This document shows, piece after piece, positions 12,102 through 25,100 of a DNA stretch of 30,139 nucleotides. How positions within the stretch are numbered: the first letter of the stretch is position 1; the number at the start of each line of letters is the position of its first letter. The DNA comes from Plakobranchus ocellatus (taxonomy: Eukaryota > Mollusca > Gastropoda > Plakobranchidae). Below the pieces are notes generated by a model. The model was not told where the DNA came from. It worked only from the letters and a program-made list of their open reading frames with translations, and did no database searches. Position numbers and translations under genes: made by a program. The stretch is taken from NCBI GenBank assembly GCA_019648995.1, contig BLXT01008064.1:1164216-1194354 (forward strand), read 5' to 3'.

Positions 12102-12461
12102 TTAATTTATCAGAAGAATGATGAGGATATTATTTACAGAAAAAGAGTCCAATGAATCTAGATCTAGGTTCAGTGAATGTCTCTGTTCATTCCATCTAAA
12201 TTTTCTTCCCGAAATCTGTTTCTGCCACCATCTATCTTTATCTTCGTGTCTACATTCATCTATAGATCTAGATTTATCTGTCCACTCTTCTAACTCATTT
12301 TCATCGCTGTCACTTTCATTATAAGGGTAATCTTGGTCAAATTCTTGTTTAACCTCATCAGAATCAATGATTTGTTGAACATATTTGCAGTAAACAATTT
12401 TTGTTGTAGGGGTTTCCCTGACAATGTCCCTTGTTACTATAGTGCTCTCTTCATGTCGCAA
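12102..12461 (-). CDS. Hypothetical acidic 119-codon ORF (doubtful)
   Basis: An open frame on the - strand with an ATG start. The predicted product is hydrophilic, with an acidic patch (ESDSDENELEEWTD) and a basic Trp-containing part (RWWQKQISGRKFRW). No family is recognised. In this base composition roughly one such ORF per 30 kb is expected by chance, and part of it reads through the repeated TAGATCTA word. It could be an exon of an unrelated gene, a transposon remnant or chance. Confidence 0.2.
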   Translation of the reverse strand: MRHEESTIVTRDIVRETPTTKIVYCKYVQQIIDSDEVKQEFDQDYPYNESDSDENELEEWTDKSRSIDECRHEDKDRWWQKQISGRKFRWNEQRHSLNLDLDSLDSFSVNNILIILLIN

Positions 12462-12469
12462 ATTTTGTT

Positions 12470-13110
12470 AAACTTTCACAAAACATGCAGACAAAAAAGC
12501 TGAGCTCATGGTCGCAGTCATTTTTAAACAATTTGACCTCATGTGATGACAACAGAAACCCAATTGGTCAAATATTTTGGGAGTCCTAGTCAGGTTCTAT
12601 GAATGGATTACTGAATTCCGGTCTACCAGGAATCCGACAGAGATCCATTGAAGAGGATCCCAGTTAACCTGGAATCTGGTCTGATGAGGTTAATACATAA
12701 TTTATACCCCTTAACACACTCTGAATTCACTGAAACGCACACTCTGAGTTCATGGGAAGCAAGTTGAAGCACCGTCTCATTGCCAAATTACACAACTGAG
12801 GAGCCACAATCGGCATCTTAAGAAATGAGCAAACAGCTGTTAAATGAAGAGGATGGGTATGGCCTAGTCATAATCCAGGTCTAGCCTAGGTTTAGTTATA
12901 CTATAGAGAGCATGCACTTACTCCCCACTGTCCCTGAGTAAACAATCACATGACAGGCATGGGACAAGGGAGCCAGGGGGGGGGGAAGTGAATGGAGGCC
13001 AATACAGTTGGCGAAGCCTAACATTGGCCGTCACCTGCCATACTAGGCACTGGCCACCTGGGACTCTGACAGCGCAGCCCAGAAGCTAACTTAACATCAT
13101 GGCCCTCTTT
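12470..13110. other. Intergenic, moderately GC-richer stretch
   Basis: No ORF with support. Contains two near-identical 15-base words (CACACTCTGAATTCA and CACACTCTGAGTTCA) close together at about 12715-12753 and a run of 10 G at 12976-12985. The composition differs from the AT-rich flanks, so an old inserted repeat is possible. Confidence 0.4.
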
Positions 13111-13520
13111 CCTCAATACTAACCTAAGGGAAGTGATTGTCTCTATTCAGCTTGTAGCCTCCTAAGCCCACAGTATGTCTATACACTCAAGGGTTTTCCC
13201 AAACTTCTTACATTCAGACCAATTTAGATTGAGGGCTAGGGGAGGAATCAATCCTCAATACTAACCTAAGGGAAGTGATCGTCTCTATTCAGCTTGTAGC
13301 CTCCTAAGCCCACAATATGTCTATACACTCAAGGGTTTTCCCAAACTTCTTACATTCAGACCAATTTAGATTGAGGGCTAGGGGAAGAATCAATCCTCAA
13401 TACTAACCTAAGGGAAGGATCGTCTCTATTCAGCTTGTAGCCTCATAAGCCCACAGTATGTCTATACACTCAAGGGCCTTCCCAAACTTTTTACATTCAG
13501 ACAAATTTAGATTGAGGGCT
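13111..13520. repeat. Tandem repeat, 142-bp unit, about 2.9 copies
   Basis: Unit starts at 13111, 13253 and 13395, each beginning CCTCAATACTAACCTAAGGG. Spacing is exactly 142 between starts. The third copy is cut at 126 bases (ends 13520) and has a small internal deletion (aagtgatcg to aaggatcg). Copies differ by only a few bases, so the array is young or kept alike. It lies about 75 bp past the putative 3' end of the zinc-finger gene. Confidence 0.95.
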
Positions 13521-13589
13521 GTAAAACACAACTCTAGTCAAGAAAATGGCAATACAAATTAATGTAATAAAATAACAATGCAAGAGCTT

Positions 13590-15876
13590 ATTCATGATAA
13601 AATTGTTTATTAGGGGAAAAACACAACAGCTGCAGAGAAAGAAAATTAAATAAAAGCTAAAAGAAATTTTAAAACACAGATGTTCACAAAGGACATTCTC
13701 TTAAAGGAAACTCAACTAACATAGGAAGGCTACTATTTTTTATTTATATTTCTTGAACACAAGCTATGCCATAGGTGCAATCTTAGCCTAGGCTAAAGAT
13801 ACTATGAAAGTGATGGGTTTTTTAGACACATTTTTTGTCTATCACCATTCCTCAAGCATCAATAGTAATTATGATTTGACATCATATCAAATTTGTACAC
13901 ACTAGATTTTGGTCCGATAAAATCAATTGGCACAATAATCTACTTAATCAAAAACAATAATGACCATGGTGACAGAAATACTTACAATTATAATGATATT
14001 GACAATATAATAATTTACCAAACCCATATAAACTACAGTTAAATAAGTGAGAAGTGGTATTAACATCTACTTTAAAGATTTGTTGAACTTTTTAGCCATA
14101 ATTTTTAAAACTGCTATAGTAATATATTGAAATATGCCTTGGGATAAGACCTCATGATATGACCTATCTCTCCTCTTTCTTTCTTTTTGTTATGACAATT
14201 TTGAGGTGGAAAAAATTTATGCTCACTTAGCACCGGCAAAAACCACTACTGAAACTTAATTTATCTAATTACTACCTCACTGAGTTTAATAATGTCTGTA
14301 TGATCAACTGTATGCCACAAAAAGATCTATTTAATCTTGGACTGTTTCTGAGATAAGCCGTTATACAGGCAATGTGGTGAAGGACCCTTCAATATTTTCA
14401 AAAACACATTCCTTACAGGAAAAATCAACATGTATTTCTAAGAGAGGTAGGTCAAAGATATAAAAAAAGACTTGCTAGAAATACCAAAGTCCAAAAAAAC
14501 TGTTATAAAAAGGTTATCGTATGATCTTTTATGTCAGAAAGGGGTCAATTGTGTGCTTTAAAGACCTTTCCATTTTTGTCATTTTAGGTTTTTCATGCTC
14601 ACTGAGGCTAAGTTAAGAGGCCAAATTTAAACACCAGAATGAAAAGTAACTGAAGACTTCAAGACTAGTGTACTTAAACCCAAAACAATCAGAGGGGCAA
14701 GAGAGGAAAATCAATGTCTGAAACTCAAAAAAAAAAAAAAAAAAAAAAACCAAAAAACAACAAAAAAACTTCATTACTAAGACTGCTTAGTAATATACCC
14801 AATCCATGAAAAGCAGAGATTGTTTAGGCAACATTAGAAAATTGAAATAATATTCTACAATGTTTAAAAAGGAAAAGCACAAAAGCGAAGTGAATAAAAT
14901 CGAGCCATAGTGTAGTAAAACCTGTATCTGGTATTTTCTACAAAAATGAAAAGAACTCAAAACACATACCAACACAGGTATTCAAACAATCATTTTACCC
15001 TCTTGTAGTTTCACTAAATCATTTTCTTACTTTTTATACCACATATCAAATCATAAGAAAATATTCTAATTATTGTTTTTTAATTGAGATGGAAGGAACA
15101 GATGGAAGAGACACCACCGAAGGAAACATTCAGCAGAACAAATAGCTGCATAATGTAGTGTGCAGGACGTCTAATTTTTAACATTTCACACCCTCATGTC
15201 TGATAACATTTGGGGGCAGTCTGATTCTGATGAACATTGCTTGCAACCTGTACAGAATTCTCTTTAGGATGCTTTATAAATCTCTCTATGGCAAATTCTT
15301 CAGCAAACCATATTTTGCAGGGCCATTTTATAAACTATGCACTGACTACTTATAATGATGACCTTTTTTGCAGACAAAGATGAAAATTTTGGAGGAAGAA
15401 AAAAAAATAGACACAGTTGTACAAATTCCTTGCAACAAAGTTTTTCAAAACAAATTGACAATTGTCTTCAAATTTATAAAATACATGAAGTGAGCAATTA
15501 TAAAATTCAGAATAAAAAACAAACTGCCAATACAATGAACATGTAGTTTCAAAATCTAATACTGATACTCATTTGTAACTTATGCACAAATCAAACTTTA
15601 CAGATTTTGACTTTCAATTAAATTCTTTATCTACCACTAACCTGACATAATTAAACCAGCTTCTAAAACTTAAAAGAGAGAGGGGAGGAAAAGCAATAAT
15701 GGAAAAAGAATTTTTTTTAAAATCCTCATAAAATTATTCTTTCTGTTTGCCTGATGGGGTAGCACAAAGCAAAAGCAGGCTAATTTCAGTTTCATATTAC
15801 CTTTGCAACAACTAAAACATCAACCCCAACATTGCTCCTGAATTCCCTTAAAACATCGAGACTGCCAAATGATCCT
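13590..15876 (-). other. Probable 3' UTR of the CIZ1-like gene
   Basis: Between the stop codon and the distal poly(A) signal there is no further exon-like frame. The stretch is AT-rich with a 22-base A run near 14730-14750. Hexamers in the - strand sense lie at 13739-13744 and 13606-13611, so two transcript ends are possible. The extent is inferred from these signals only. Confidence 0.5.
13606..13611 (-). terminator. Candidate poly(A) signal of the CIZ1-like gene
   Basis: TTTATT on the + strand (AATAAA on the coding strand), followed on the coding strand by a T/G-rich sequence (cttgcattgttatttt). An alternative hexamer is at 13739-13744. Confidence 0.5.
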
Positions 15877-16148
15877 TTACTTAGCCTTGGCTCTACCTCT
15901 CCCTCTCCCTCGCCTGGCTGTTCCTCTTCCCTTGGTGGGCTTGGTTGTTATTGGATCATCTGTCACTGGTGTTGACGTAGCCTGAACTTCCTCCTGACTC
16001 AGCCCACTTCCTTCACCACTGATATCATTCAGATCATCGAACGTATCATCAGCACCACCCTTGACTCCCGTGTCTTCCTGTCCCATCTCAACGTCTACAC
16101 CCTCCATCTTCATGGACGATGCAACAGTTGCTGGTGCAGTTTCTGAAC
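15877..16148 (-). CDS. CIZ1-like terminal coding exon (acidic, then RG-rich tail)
   Basis: Two bases plus 89 codons to a TAA at 15879-15877; acceptor tctgttcctgcag. Encodes an acidic Gly-rich part (DDTFDDLNDISGEGSG) and ends in KGRGTARRGRGRGRAKAK. Such an RG/AT-hook-like tail suits nucleic-acid binding and nuclear localisation. Confidence 0.85.
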
Positions 16149-19100
16149 CTGCAGGAACAGACGCAGCAAGAGATGTGGAGTGTTTTGTGACAAGTATCAC
16201 AAATAGAGGGCAAAAGAGGAGGACAAAAACAATTTTTTTTTTCATTTGACAATAAGCTGCGAAGGAAAAGCAAAAACCATTATTCCCAAACTTTTCAGAA
16301 TCTTCTCTCACTTGATCTGTAAAAGGTGTTTCAATATTAAGGTGATAGAATTACCATGAATGGCATTTAAAAGGGAACTTTGCATATTCTTATGTCTTAA
16401 ATTGAAAGTTATCCTATCTTTTTAGAAGAATAAAAATGTTGTGCATCTCCATGTATTTAGGGCAAATGGCAACCAAGTGAGAGATCCAAAGTTCAAATCC
16501 CAGTCTAGGCCAAAACAAATTTTCATTGATCAATGGCCAACCAACATTAAATGGGTAGCTAGGTCTCTTAAGACCCAACAAATTGGGAAAGCAATGACAC
16601 CTCAAAATGCAGTTTGCCAGAATAATCAGGACCCAACTCCTTGACCAAGCAAGGGATTCACTATACTTGGCACAGAGGGGACAGTTTTGTAGCTTTTCAC
16701 CTTTGCCACATTTGCTTTTGCTGACAAAGTGACTTTGGCATATCCAAATCAGAGCCTTAATTTTGTTAGATATACACATGTAGAATGTTGTAAGGTTAGT
16801 ATTCCTCTCACAACGTAGGGATAAAACTTGACACATTTTTACAACATATTTCATAAATATGATGTAAATGATCAATGATACAAACCATTGCTTTGAAATA
16901 AAACATTGGTGTGAAATTTCTTTTTTTAAATCACCAGTCTTTGGAGCAGGCTTTTCAATCACCACATTAAATAATGAAACCTTTCACTCAACACATGAAT
17001 ACATATAAATTTGATTTTGTTTAAATAGAGCACCATTTTTAAGGCCATCACACTCAGAGACACAGGATCTATGCATTGACGAGTTTAATTTTTCAAATAT
17101 GTTTGACAGAAAATCTTACAAACATAAAGATGATAACAAACCAAGTTTTGTCTAGGTCTTAAAGTTGATGACAGGATGAGTTGTTTTTTTTTTTTTTTGT
17201 TCTTTTGGCATTTGAATTCAAATTTGCAATAACAATTATTTAGTTTGTAACATTTTATTTCCGAAAAGCTAATGAATTCAGATCAATCTTCAGAGGACAG
17301 GAAAGTTGAGTCTGACTTATTGCATGGTACATCTAAAATTGAAATAAAAGTGAATTTGTGTCCACCATCACATACAACAACTTCTGTCGAGCTTCACTTG
17401 CATCACTTTTCAATCTTGTATTTTGCAAAGCTATGCAAAAGCTCTCTCTCTCACATCTTAAGATTCAAAGCATGGAAATCAATACTGCACGGTCAAATAA
17501 AAACACAAAGTTCTTCAGAAACAAAAATATGCAAAACATACCATATGACCCAAATCACACGCACAACAAATCCAACCTTCTGTCGCATATGTCTGCGGCT
17601 TTTTTTTTAAACACCCCCAGCATAGAACAAAAGCAGCTTTTGATTTAATTTACCTAGATTGACGATGATTTTTTCCTGGGCTCCCTCCACATTGTCCTCC
17701 ACATCCGTATCTTCACCATCATCTGCAGACTTTGCTGCAATCTCTACTTGACCAGTGGAAGCAGCTGTCTGCTGGTCAATATGTGCTTGAGCTTTTTCCC
17801 CAGACAGGTATGTGAAACTTCCATTGGCTGAGGTCTCGTTCAGCAAAGAGTCTCCAGCTGTAAGGGTTGTTGAATTCTGTTCTTGCTGAAAATTTCACCC
17901 CAATAAAAATATATATATAAATATATACAGATAAAAATAAAAATATAAGTAAATAAAAGTAATCAAATCTTTAGTTGCAGCTATCATTGAATACTAGATT
18001 TCGAGAAATCAAGGATTTGAAACTTTTTAACAGTGCAAAACACAAGAAAAAAAAACAAAAAAAACAGGTAACTTTTACGAGATTTTGACATTAAAAAAAA
18101 AGAGAGAAAAGGTTTACAATCCTCTAAGAAGGGGATAAAAAGGAGAGAAAGAATGAGGACAAATCCAAAAACAAAAAAAATTTTAAAAAAAAAGAAAGAA
18201 AGCGAGAAAACAAAAAAACCAATCACAGAGAGACAGAGAGAGAGGGGACAGACAAAATGGAGAATTCTGGATTTTCTCAGATGACGGGCACCTATATGCT
18301 TACCCTTTACTGAAAAGACACACTTGAAATTTTATTGGGTAAGTTTGAGTTTGTTCATTTTAGGTTTTGGGGGAAAAAGAGAGAAAAAAATGAAAAAAAG
18401 GCACATGGAAGTAGAGGACACAAAGGATCGATGCAATAGAACTCTTACCTTATTCTCATCATTATCCTCTACACCACTGTTGGCAATACACTTGACTAAA
18501 CCGCCCTCATCATCACTATCCTCTAGGGGCAATTCATCATCATAATCCTCTTCATATTCCTGGTTCTCCTCCTTCACTTCAGCAGTATCTTTGTCAGCTT
18601 CCTCTCCCTCCTTATCTTCCTCTGTCATTTCCTCGTCTTCCCCTCCCTCCGCCTGGTCCTCAGCTGCTGCTGCCTCTGCAGCGGCAGCCTCCTCTGCCTT
18701 CTTCTTTTCACGTGCTTCAATTTTGGCTTCTGTAGCTGCCTAAAGAGTACAACAGAAAAAGTTAAACACCAATAATGAAGATATCTCAAATATGCAAGGA
18801 TTTCAAATAGGGCACATAAAATTATCGATCTGATGGGTAACGAATCATTCAAATCTTTCAATTATTCATTATTAACTATCTTTGGTTCGAGCATGGCGAC
18901 ATTCATTTTTTGCCATCTTGAAATCTTATTTTGAAAACATCTTTGTCAACTACTGTTACTTTTTAAAATTTTCACCACCTTTACCAACAAAAAAAGGGTA
19001 AAATACTTAAGATAATGATGGATAAGGAGTGTTCAATACATCATACGCTTAAGTGCATTGATGACTGCTTTTAGCCAGACAGTGTCGACTTAGATCTAGA

Positions 19101-22100
19101 TCCAGTCCAACTATTACAAGAGCCAAGTTAAGACCTCACATTCAGCAATGTTGCCATTTGTACAGATTCTCAATCAAAGCAAGGATTTAAAAAGCTAACC
19201 ATTTTATCATATTTGCATCTCAGCCTCCAAATTAGTTGCAAGTCTATTTGAATTTAGATCTTGAACTAGATCCAATCTAATGACCCATTCCAAACCAGAA
19301 AGAAAATTTGTAATGTTAACATAGAGATTTAGATTTAGATTCTAGACAGACACTTGGTGGTTTGACCAATTTTGATAAGACAGTTTCATTTTAATAATGC
19401 TAAAATCTGGTACTGCGACTTATTATCTTTCTCACTGCCTAAAAAAGCTATTGTCACATATGAAACACAACCAAGACAACAGTCTCTCCTGGCCTTTACA
19501 ATAACACAGGTTTTTCTACATCTATAATTGGATTATCAATAATGAATTACCCTACATTCTCTTGTATAAAGAGTCTGCTCAGTAACAGTCAAACAGTACT
19601 GAAACAATTTTAAAAATGAGCTGAGGATCTCCATGGCTGAACTTACAAGAGTGTAATGTACAGATAAAAAAAAGAAACTTTCTATTGACTGTTTGTATCC
19701 AAAGCAATGGCAATTTCTACATTTTCTTGAAGTAAGCATTTTGATTGCAATTCAGTTGCATGGATCTGCCAACGTTTTTGTTTTGAAGGACTGCTACATA
19801 TGCCCCCATTGACATACAACATGCCTCTATAAATTGAGCAAAATAAGGTCAGAGCACAGAAATCAGAGTCTTATTCATAATCGAAAGCAGTTTTCTTCAC
19901 AGACTATTGGCCAATCCATGTAGATGCACTTGCCTCGTGTGTGAATCACTCAAACATTAAATGCATGTGTAAGATTATCATCTAAGCTTTTACCCCAAAT
20001 CAAAACAAAAATATAAAATTATTAGTAGCAAATAATTAAAAATCATTCAAATTCGTGAAAGGTATCAATTTCAAGAGGTGAATTGAACTGATTTAAAATA
20101 ATTCTAGAGACTACTTTGGGAAATCTTAAACGCTGCCAAGTACCTTAAACTTTTCATAATGGCCCTCACTCTGGCAGTGAGGTCCCTTGGCAGATTTCTC
20201 GTTGTTGTAGAATTTGTTACAAAGTTTGCAGAAAAAGCCTGTCACAGGGATGATGTAGTTTTGTCCTTGTTGAGAGAGAGAAAAAGAGTAATTAAAATTT
20301 GACATACAATCATAACAGGTTTTGAAAAAGGAAAGAAAATGAACTGAAAATTTGGCTCATCTTTTTTGAGGATCTTTATTAAAACTGGTTCTAGTTTCTT
20401 TTTTACCCCTGCTTTATCACATCTTTCATTTCATATTCCCCAACCCAGTATTGACAGAAGTAATTACAAAATGAACTCGTAAATAAATTATCCAGAAAAG
20501 AATGTCTGATTTAAATTGTTATGGATTAGCCCATTGCTTGTGTTCATTGTTCGTTGTCTCTGAATTTACTGCAACACCTGCTATGGCTTGTACCAGATCA
20601 CCCACAAACAATCAAGCTAGTGTACATGTTTTTTGTAATATGGAATCACTCTTATTCGCACTTATCTTCCTTCAATAAAAAATAACTCGGTCACTTCTTA
20701 AAACATAGTGTTTTCTGTAACTGTTTACTCTAAGGTGATTGGTGGGCCTGTTTCAAACCTTTAATTTTTTTGGAGTTGTCATTCAATTTTTGCCATCATT
20801 GGCCTTAAAATTTCAATCCGACATGGGTAGAGGAAGTCATGAAGAAAGGAGGAGGGTGAAATCAGATGCAGAGACTGATGCTCAACTTGGAAGATGAACA
20901 GAGGAAGAGAATGATACCTGCAATTTAGTCACCAGATCTAACCCTGGACACCATGAAGAAGGCAGAGCTGACAATGAACGTCTAGACCTTAACTCTTGAG
21001 GCGTTTTAAATTTTGATATATCTCTTGAATGAACATAATATCAAAAGTCTTTTTTGTCGATAAATACAGAATGCACTATATTAACTGAAGCCAATATCAT
21101 GACTGCTGGAACAAGAAAAATTAAGAAAATTTATTGAGATGCCATCTACAGTTGTATGTGCATCTTTACTCTGCTCACTGTACATTTTGATGAGGATGAC
21201 GTAGTGTAACTTTAGAAAGGAAGTCAGAAACTTGTGAATCTCCTCTGAAGTCTATTTTTGCCAGCAGATTTTGTCTAAACTAGGATTTCTCTGCCTCATC
21301 AATAGATTACATCAAGACATAGGTGGGACATCAACAAAAGAACTAGATAATAAGTATTTCTCAATATAATGCCTTTACTACTGAACATCATACAGTATTG
21401 TATGCATCAAAAATGCCAATGTAACATTTTAAATCATTAAAATATCTGCAGTGTAAACTTTGTAAGGATGAAAACTGGGTAGAAACATATTAATTACATA
21501 CCAAGTGTAAGCGTTTTAACTGGGTAAAAGATACATTTAAAACAGGAAAGAGCAACCATAAAACCCTTTTTTCTAAAAAGTTTTTGCCTGAGTCATCCTC
21601 CAAGTCCATAGAACTGGCCTCAAAACAGGAGTATCAAACACGTATTGCTGTATCTTCACATTCTGGTTATATGATAGGTTTACACAGAGTAATGGTAAGA
21701 CCACTCACCAACAGGGTTTTCTGCATTAAACTCTGGAATTGTCAAGTCCTCTTCCTCTTCCTCTTTTTTCTGAAAAAAAAATTCCCAAGTAACATGTCAG
21801 TACAAGTAAACAATCATGACATGCACAAACACCATGGGAATGATTGAAGAAAACAAGAGATGGCAAAAGACCTACCTCTTTCTTAGCAATAAGTTACATC
21901 ACTGAACTTTTGATGTTTTAAAAATCACAAAAGCTTCATCATCTTCAACCTTTTGCCATCTTGTTGAACATGAGATATTTCTGAACGCAACAAAAACTCC
22001 AGTCTCCCTAACTATTCTTGTTTTATGTGAAAAGAAGAGAGAGCAAAAAAAAAAATTTATAATTGTTGAAACACTCGAGGCTTACCTGTAAGGTGATGAT

Positions 22101-25100
22101 TGTTTCTGATTTTAAAGAAGATTGGTGAAAAGCTAAATGTCCCTTTCACAACCTTAGATGAAATAAGTCTAATTGTAGGACTAGCTTTTGACTAAGTAGA
22201 AATAGAGATCAAAAGAATGTTCAACAGTGGGTTCTTTCGTATTTAGAAAGCCCGCAGACGCTACTAATCTGATATATTTTTAAAAGCACAGGATTTCCTT
22301 TTGTAAAGTAAATCAGGATCTCAACTTGAATCAGACAGATCAATTTTATTCAAACAAAATTGAAGGTAGACACAAAGCCGAACTTATGCACAGTGTAAAA
22401 TGTTTAGAAAGAAAGAACATGAGTAGGACATGCAAAACCTGCCACAACCTTTCAGCTTTGCATACAAATAGATATTGGGCTACACAAAAAAGTTTTAGGT
22501 CCAAGTTGGATATTTTTCAAAGACATTGATTGTTAAAGCAACCTGGAATGTCCCCTCACACCTGACAATGTCAATTTTCTCGAACAACACAAATGGGTGA
22601 GTTGAGTCCTACATTTCAAAACATCAAAGACAACTCCTTTGGCCAGGACTTAAATTTCTACTAATTCCAGCAAAGCACAACAGCCACAAACCTTTTTTAG
22701 TACACATCACAAACAAAATATGTTTGTAATTCTATTCCTGATACATTTTAAGAAATACAACCGGTTTTCAAAGCAAGCTATAAACTTTCAGAAGAGGAGA
22801 TCATAAAAATAAAATAAATTAAGGGACAGCAAAAGATGTAAGTAACATCTTCAGCTTTTGACACATCAATTTGCAATACTAAAAGTTTAATGGAAAGAAG
22901 AAGACGGTGAAATTTGAAAATAGCCTTTTAGATTACAATCTCAGTGCCTTTATCTGAATATAATGCAGTTTATATTTTCAGCTTATCCCATTTCTTTTGC
23001 ATAGGCTATCATGCTCTCAATAACCTTACAGCACTAGATTATAACAACATTCTATAACTCATTTTACTTCTCAACTAAAAGTTCTATTGCAAGGGAATGT
23101 CTTGAGACCAGTACAAGTGGACAGAAAGTAACATTTTGTATCTTTTAAACATAAATAAAACCAGAAACTAATGCTTTGAGCTTTGCAACATGCGTAGGTC
23201 GTGTTTTGAACTCTTTTTTAAGAGAAAAAATTGTTTGTCTCACAACCAGATCAAATGAGTTAGAATTGCATTTTAAAACAGCCAATAAACTACTTTCTGT
23301 AAGCTCTCAATGGTGGATACTGCATAGAGCTATATGATTTTAAGTCAGGATATGGGACTTTTAACTCTTTGGAAAAAGCATTATATAGAAGGAAAGAATA
23401 AAAGAAATGCATTTTTTTTTAAAGTTTTATATGCAACATCTAACTCATTAAGACTGGTCTTAAGACATTTTCTGTAAATTCTGTAAAATTTTAACATTTG
23501 GCTCATGAATTTTTTGTTCCCTTAAAAATTAAATGCTGTTCCTTAATTCACTTGGATTGCTTAACAAGTCACAATCCAGAACAAATGGGCATTGTTAGAT
23601 ATGTAATACATACATATTAATATTAGTAACATGCACTTAGCAACAAAACAGTAAAGAAAAAAATCCAAAGTGAGGATGCCGAGACAAGGTCTCACTTCAG
23701 TCCACTGTGTTACATGCAATTTCAATTGTTTACAATATTAGGACACTACATATAAACCTTGAGGCCATAAACATAGCTAAATTGCATAAGCAATTGACCA
23801 AAATCATCAGATTTTATTTTTTTCGATCAATAAATCTAGCAAGTTGGCCACAACAAAAAAAAAAAACCAGATAAACTGTATTAAGATTAAGGCAATACAA
23901 CACTCAAGATTTTTCACTGATGCTCTGACATGCATCATAATACAACAAAAAAAATTTTTTTTATAAAGATCCCTGTTCATTTCCCTCACCTTAACTTTGC
24001 TCTTGTCAGTTGCAGAACCTGATCGTGGTTTCTGTTGACATACGGTAATAACATCATCTTTAATTAATCTAGTGTAGAGTATGAAACAAGGCCAACTTTG
24101 AAAGAATCTGAAGGCTGCTATATAGCAAAAAAGCAGCCTAATGACTTGCCACACCTCATAATTTGAGGTAACCATCTTTCATAAAATAGAGAGGGGGAAA
24201 AAAAGGCTACTTAAGTTTCTGAACGCTTCATGGAAGATGTAAGTGCAAGTTTCACCAGTGCAAAATAGGATGGAAAGAAACATTCTTCACATTTTTTAAC
24301 CCACACCATTTTGCATTCAAGTACAATTAAATTCAAATTGCAAACCAAAAACACAAATGAACGTGTCTTTACACCATATGAAAAATGTTGTCAACAAAAA
24401 AAAAAATAAGTAATGGCAAAAACAAAAAAAAAAAACATAACTTTTTTCTTTAAATAATCAAGGCAACCTTAGAGGATTGCTTCTTCAGGTCTACAAATTC
24501 CATGACAAATGTATTTTTTCCATACAATATTTTCTTTATCACAAATTCGATTCGACCAATATTTAAGCACAAAAAGGTCAGCTCCAAATCCCACTTTAAC
24601 TGTAGCAAGAAAATAATAAAACTGAAAAAAAAAAAATCAGGTATTGCAGTTTTACTTGTTTCTTACTAAACTGTTCACAAATAAAACAGAGATTCTGCTA
24701 TACTCAACTTGCTTGCAATCTAAGACCCAAAAAAAAAAAAAGAAAGAGAGGAACAAACTTTCTAGAATCCAAATAAGCAAAGCAAGCACCCGCATAACAT
24801 GAATTATGACATGGGGAGATAGAATTATAAGAAAAATAGCTGAAAGAAAAGAACTGACTGAAATAATGTCTTACCTCAGTCTTCCCATCTCGCGTGGCAG
24901 TGCCATCACGTTTCTTGCCATAGACTTCAGCATTCTGAAAGAAGGCAAGGAGTTGGTTTGTACAAAATCTGGTAAAATCTTATTTGAGGTAACTTTTTAC
25001 TTCAGAAATGAATAAAAATCTGCTATCCATAATACTTCAATTCAAAGAGATATAGAGAAAAGAAAAGGCATTGAGGATGGAAAATGACTATAAAAGACCA

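Noticed and set aside
16149-16311. Extension of the terminal exon upstream, giving an apparent signal-anchor (FVLLFCPLFVILV)
   Set aside because: A strong acceptor (tctgttcctgcag) at 16149 with matching phase shows this part is intron; the hydrophobic stretch comes from a T-rich tract.
16414-16965. 183-codon ORF on the - strand
   Set aside because: It overlaps the SINE in reverse and intron sequence, has no recognisable domain and no coding composition.
23807-24175. 122-codon ORF on the - strand as a whole gene
   Set aside because: Only its middle 42 bases look like an exon, with splice sites on both sides; the rest reads as intron.
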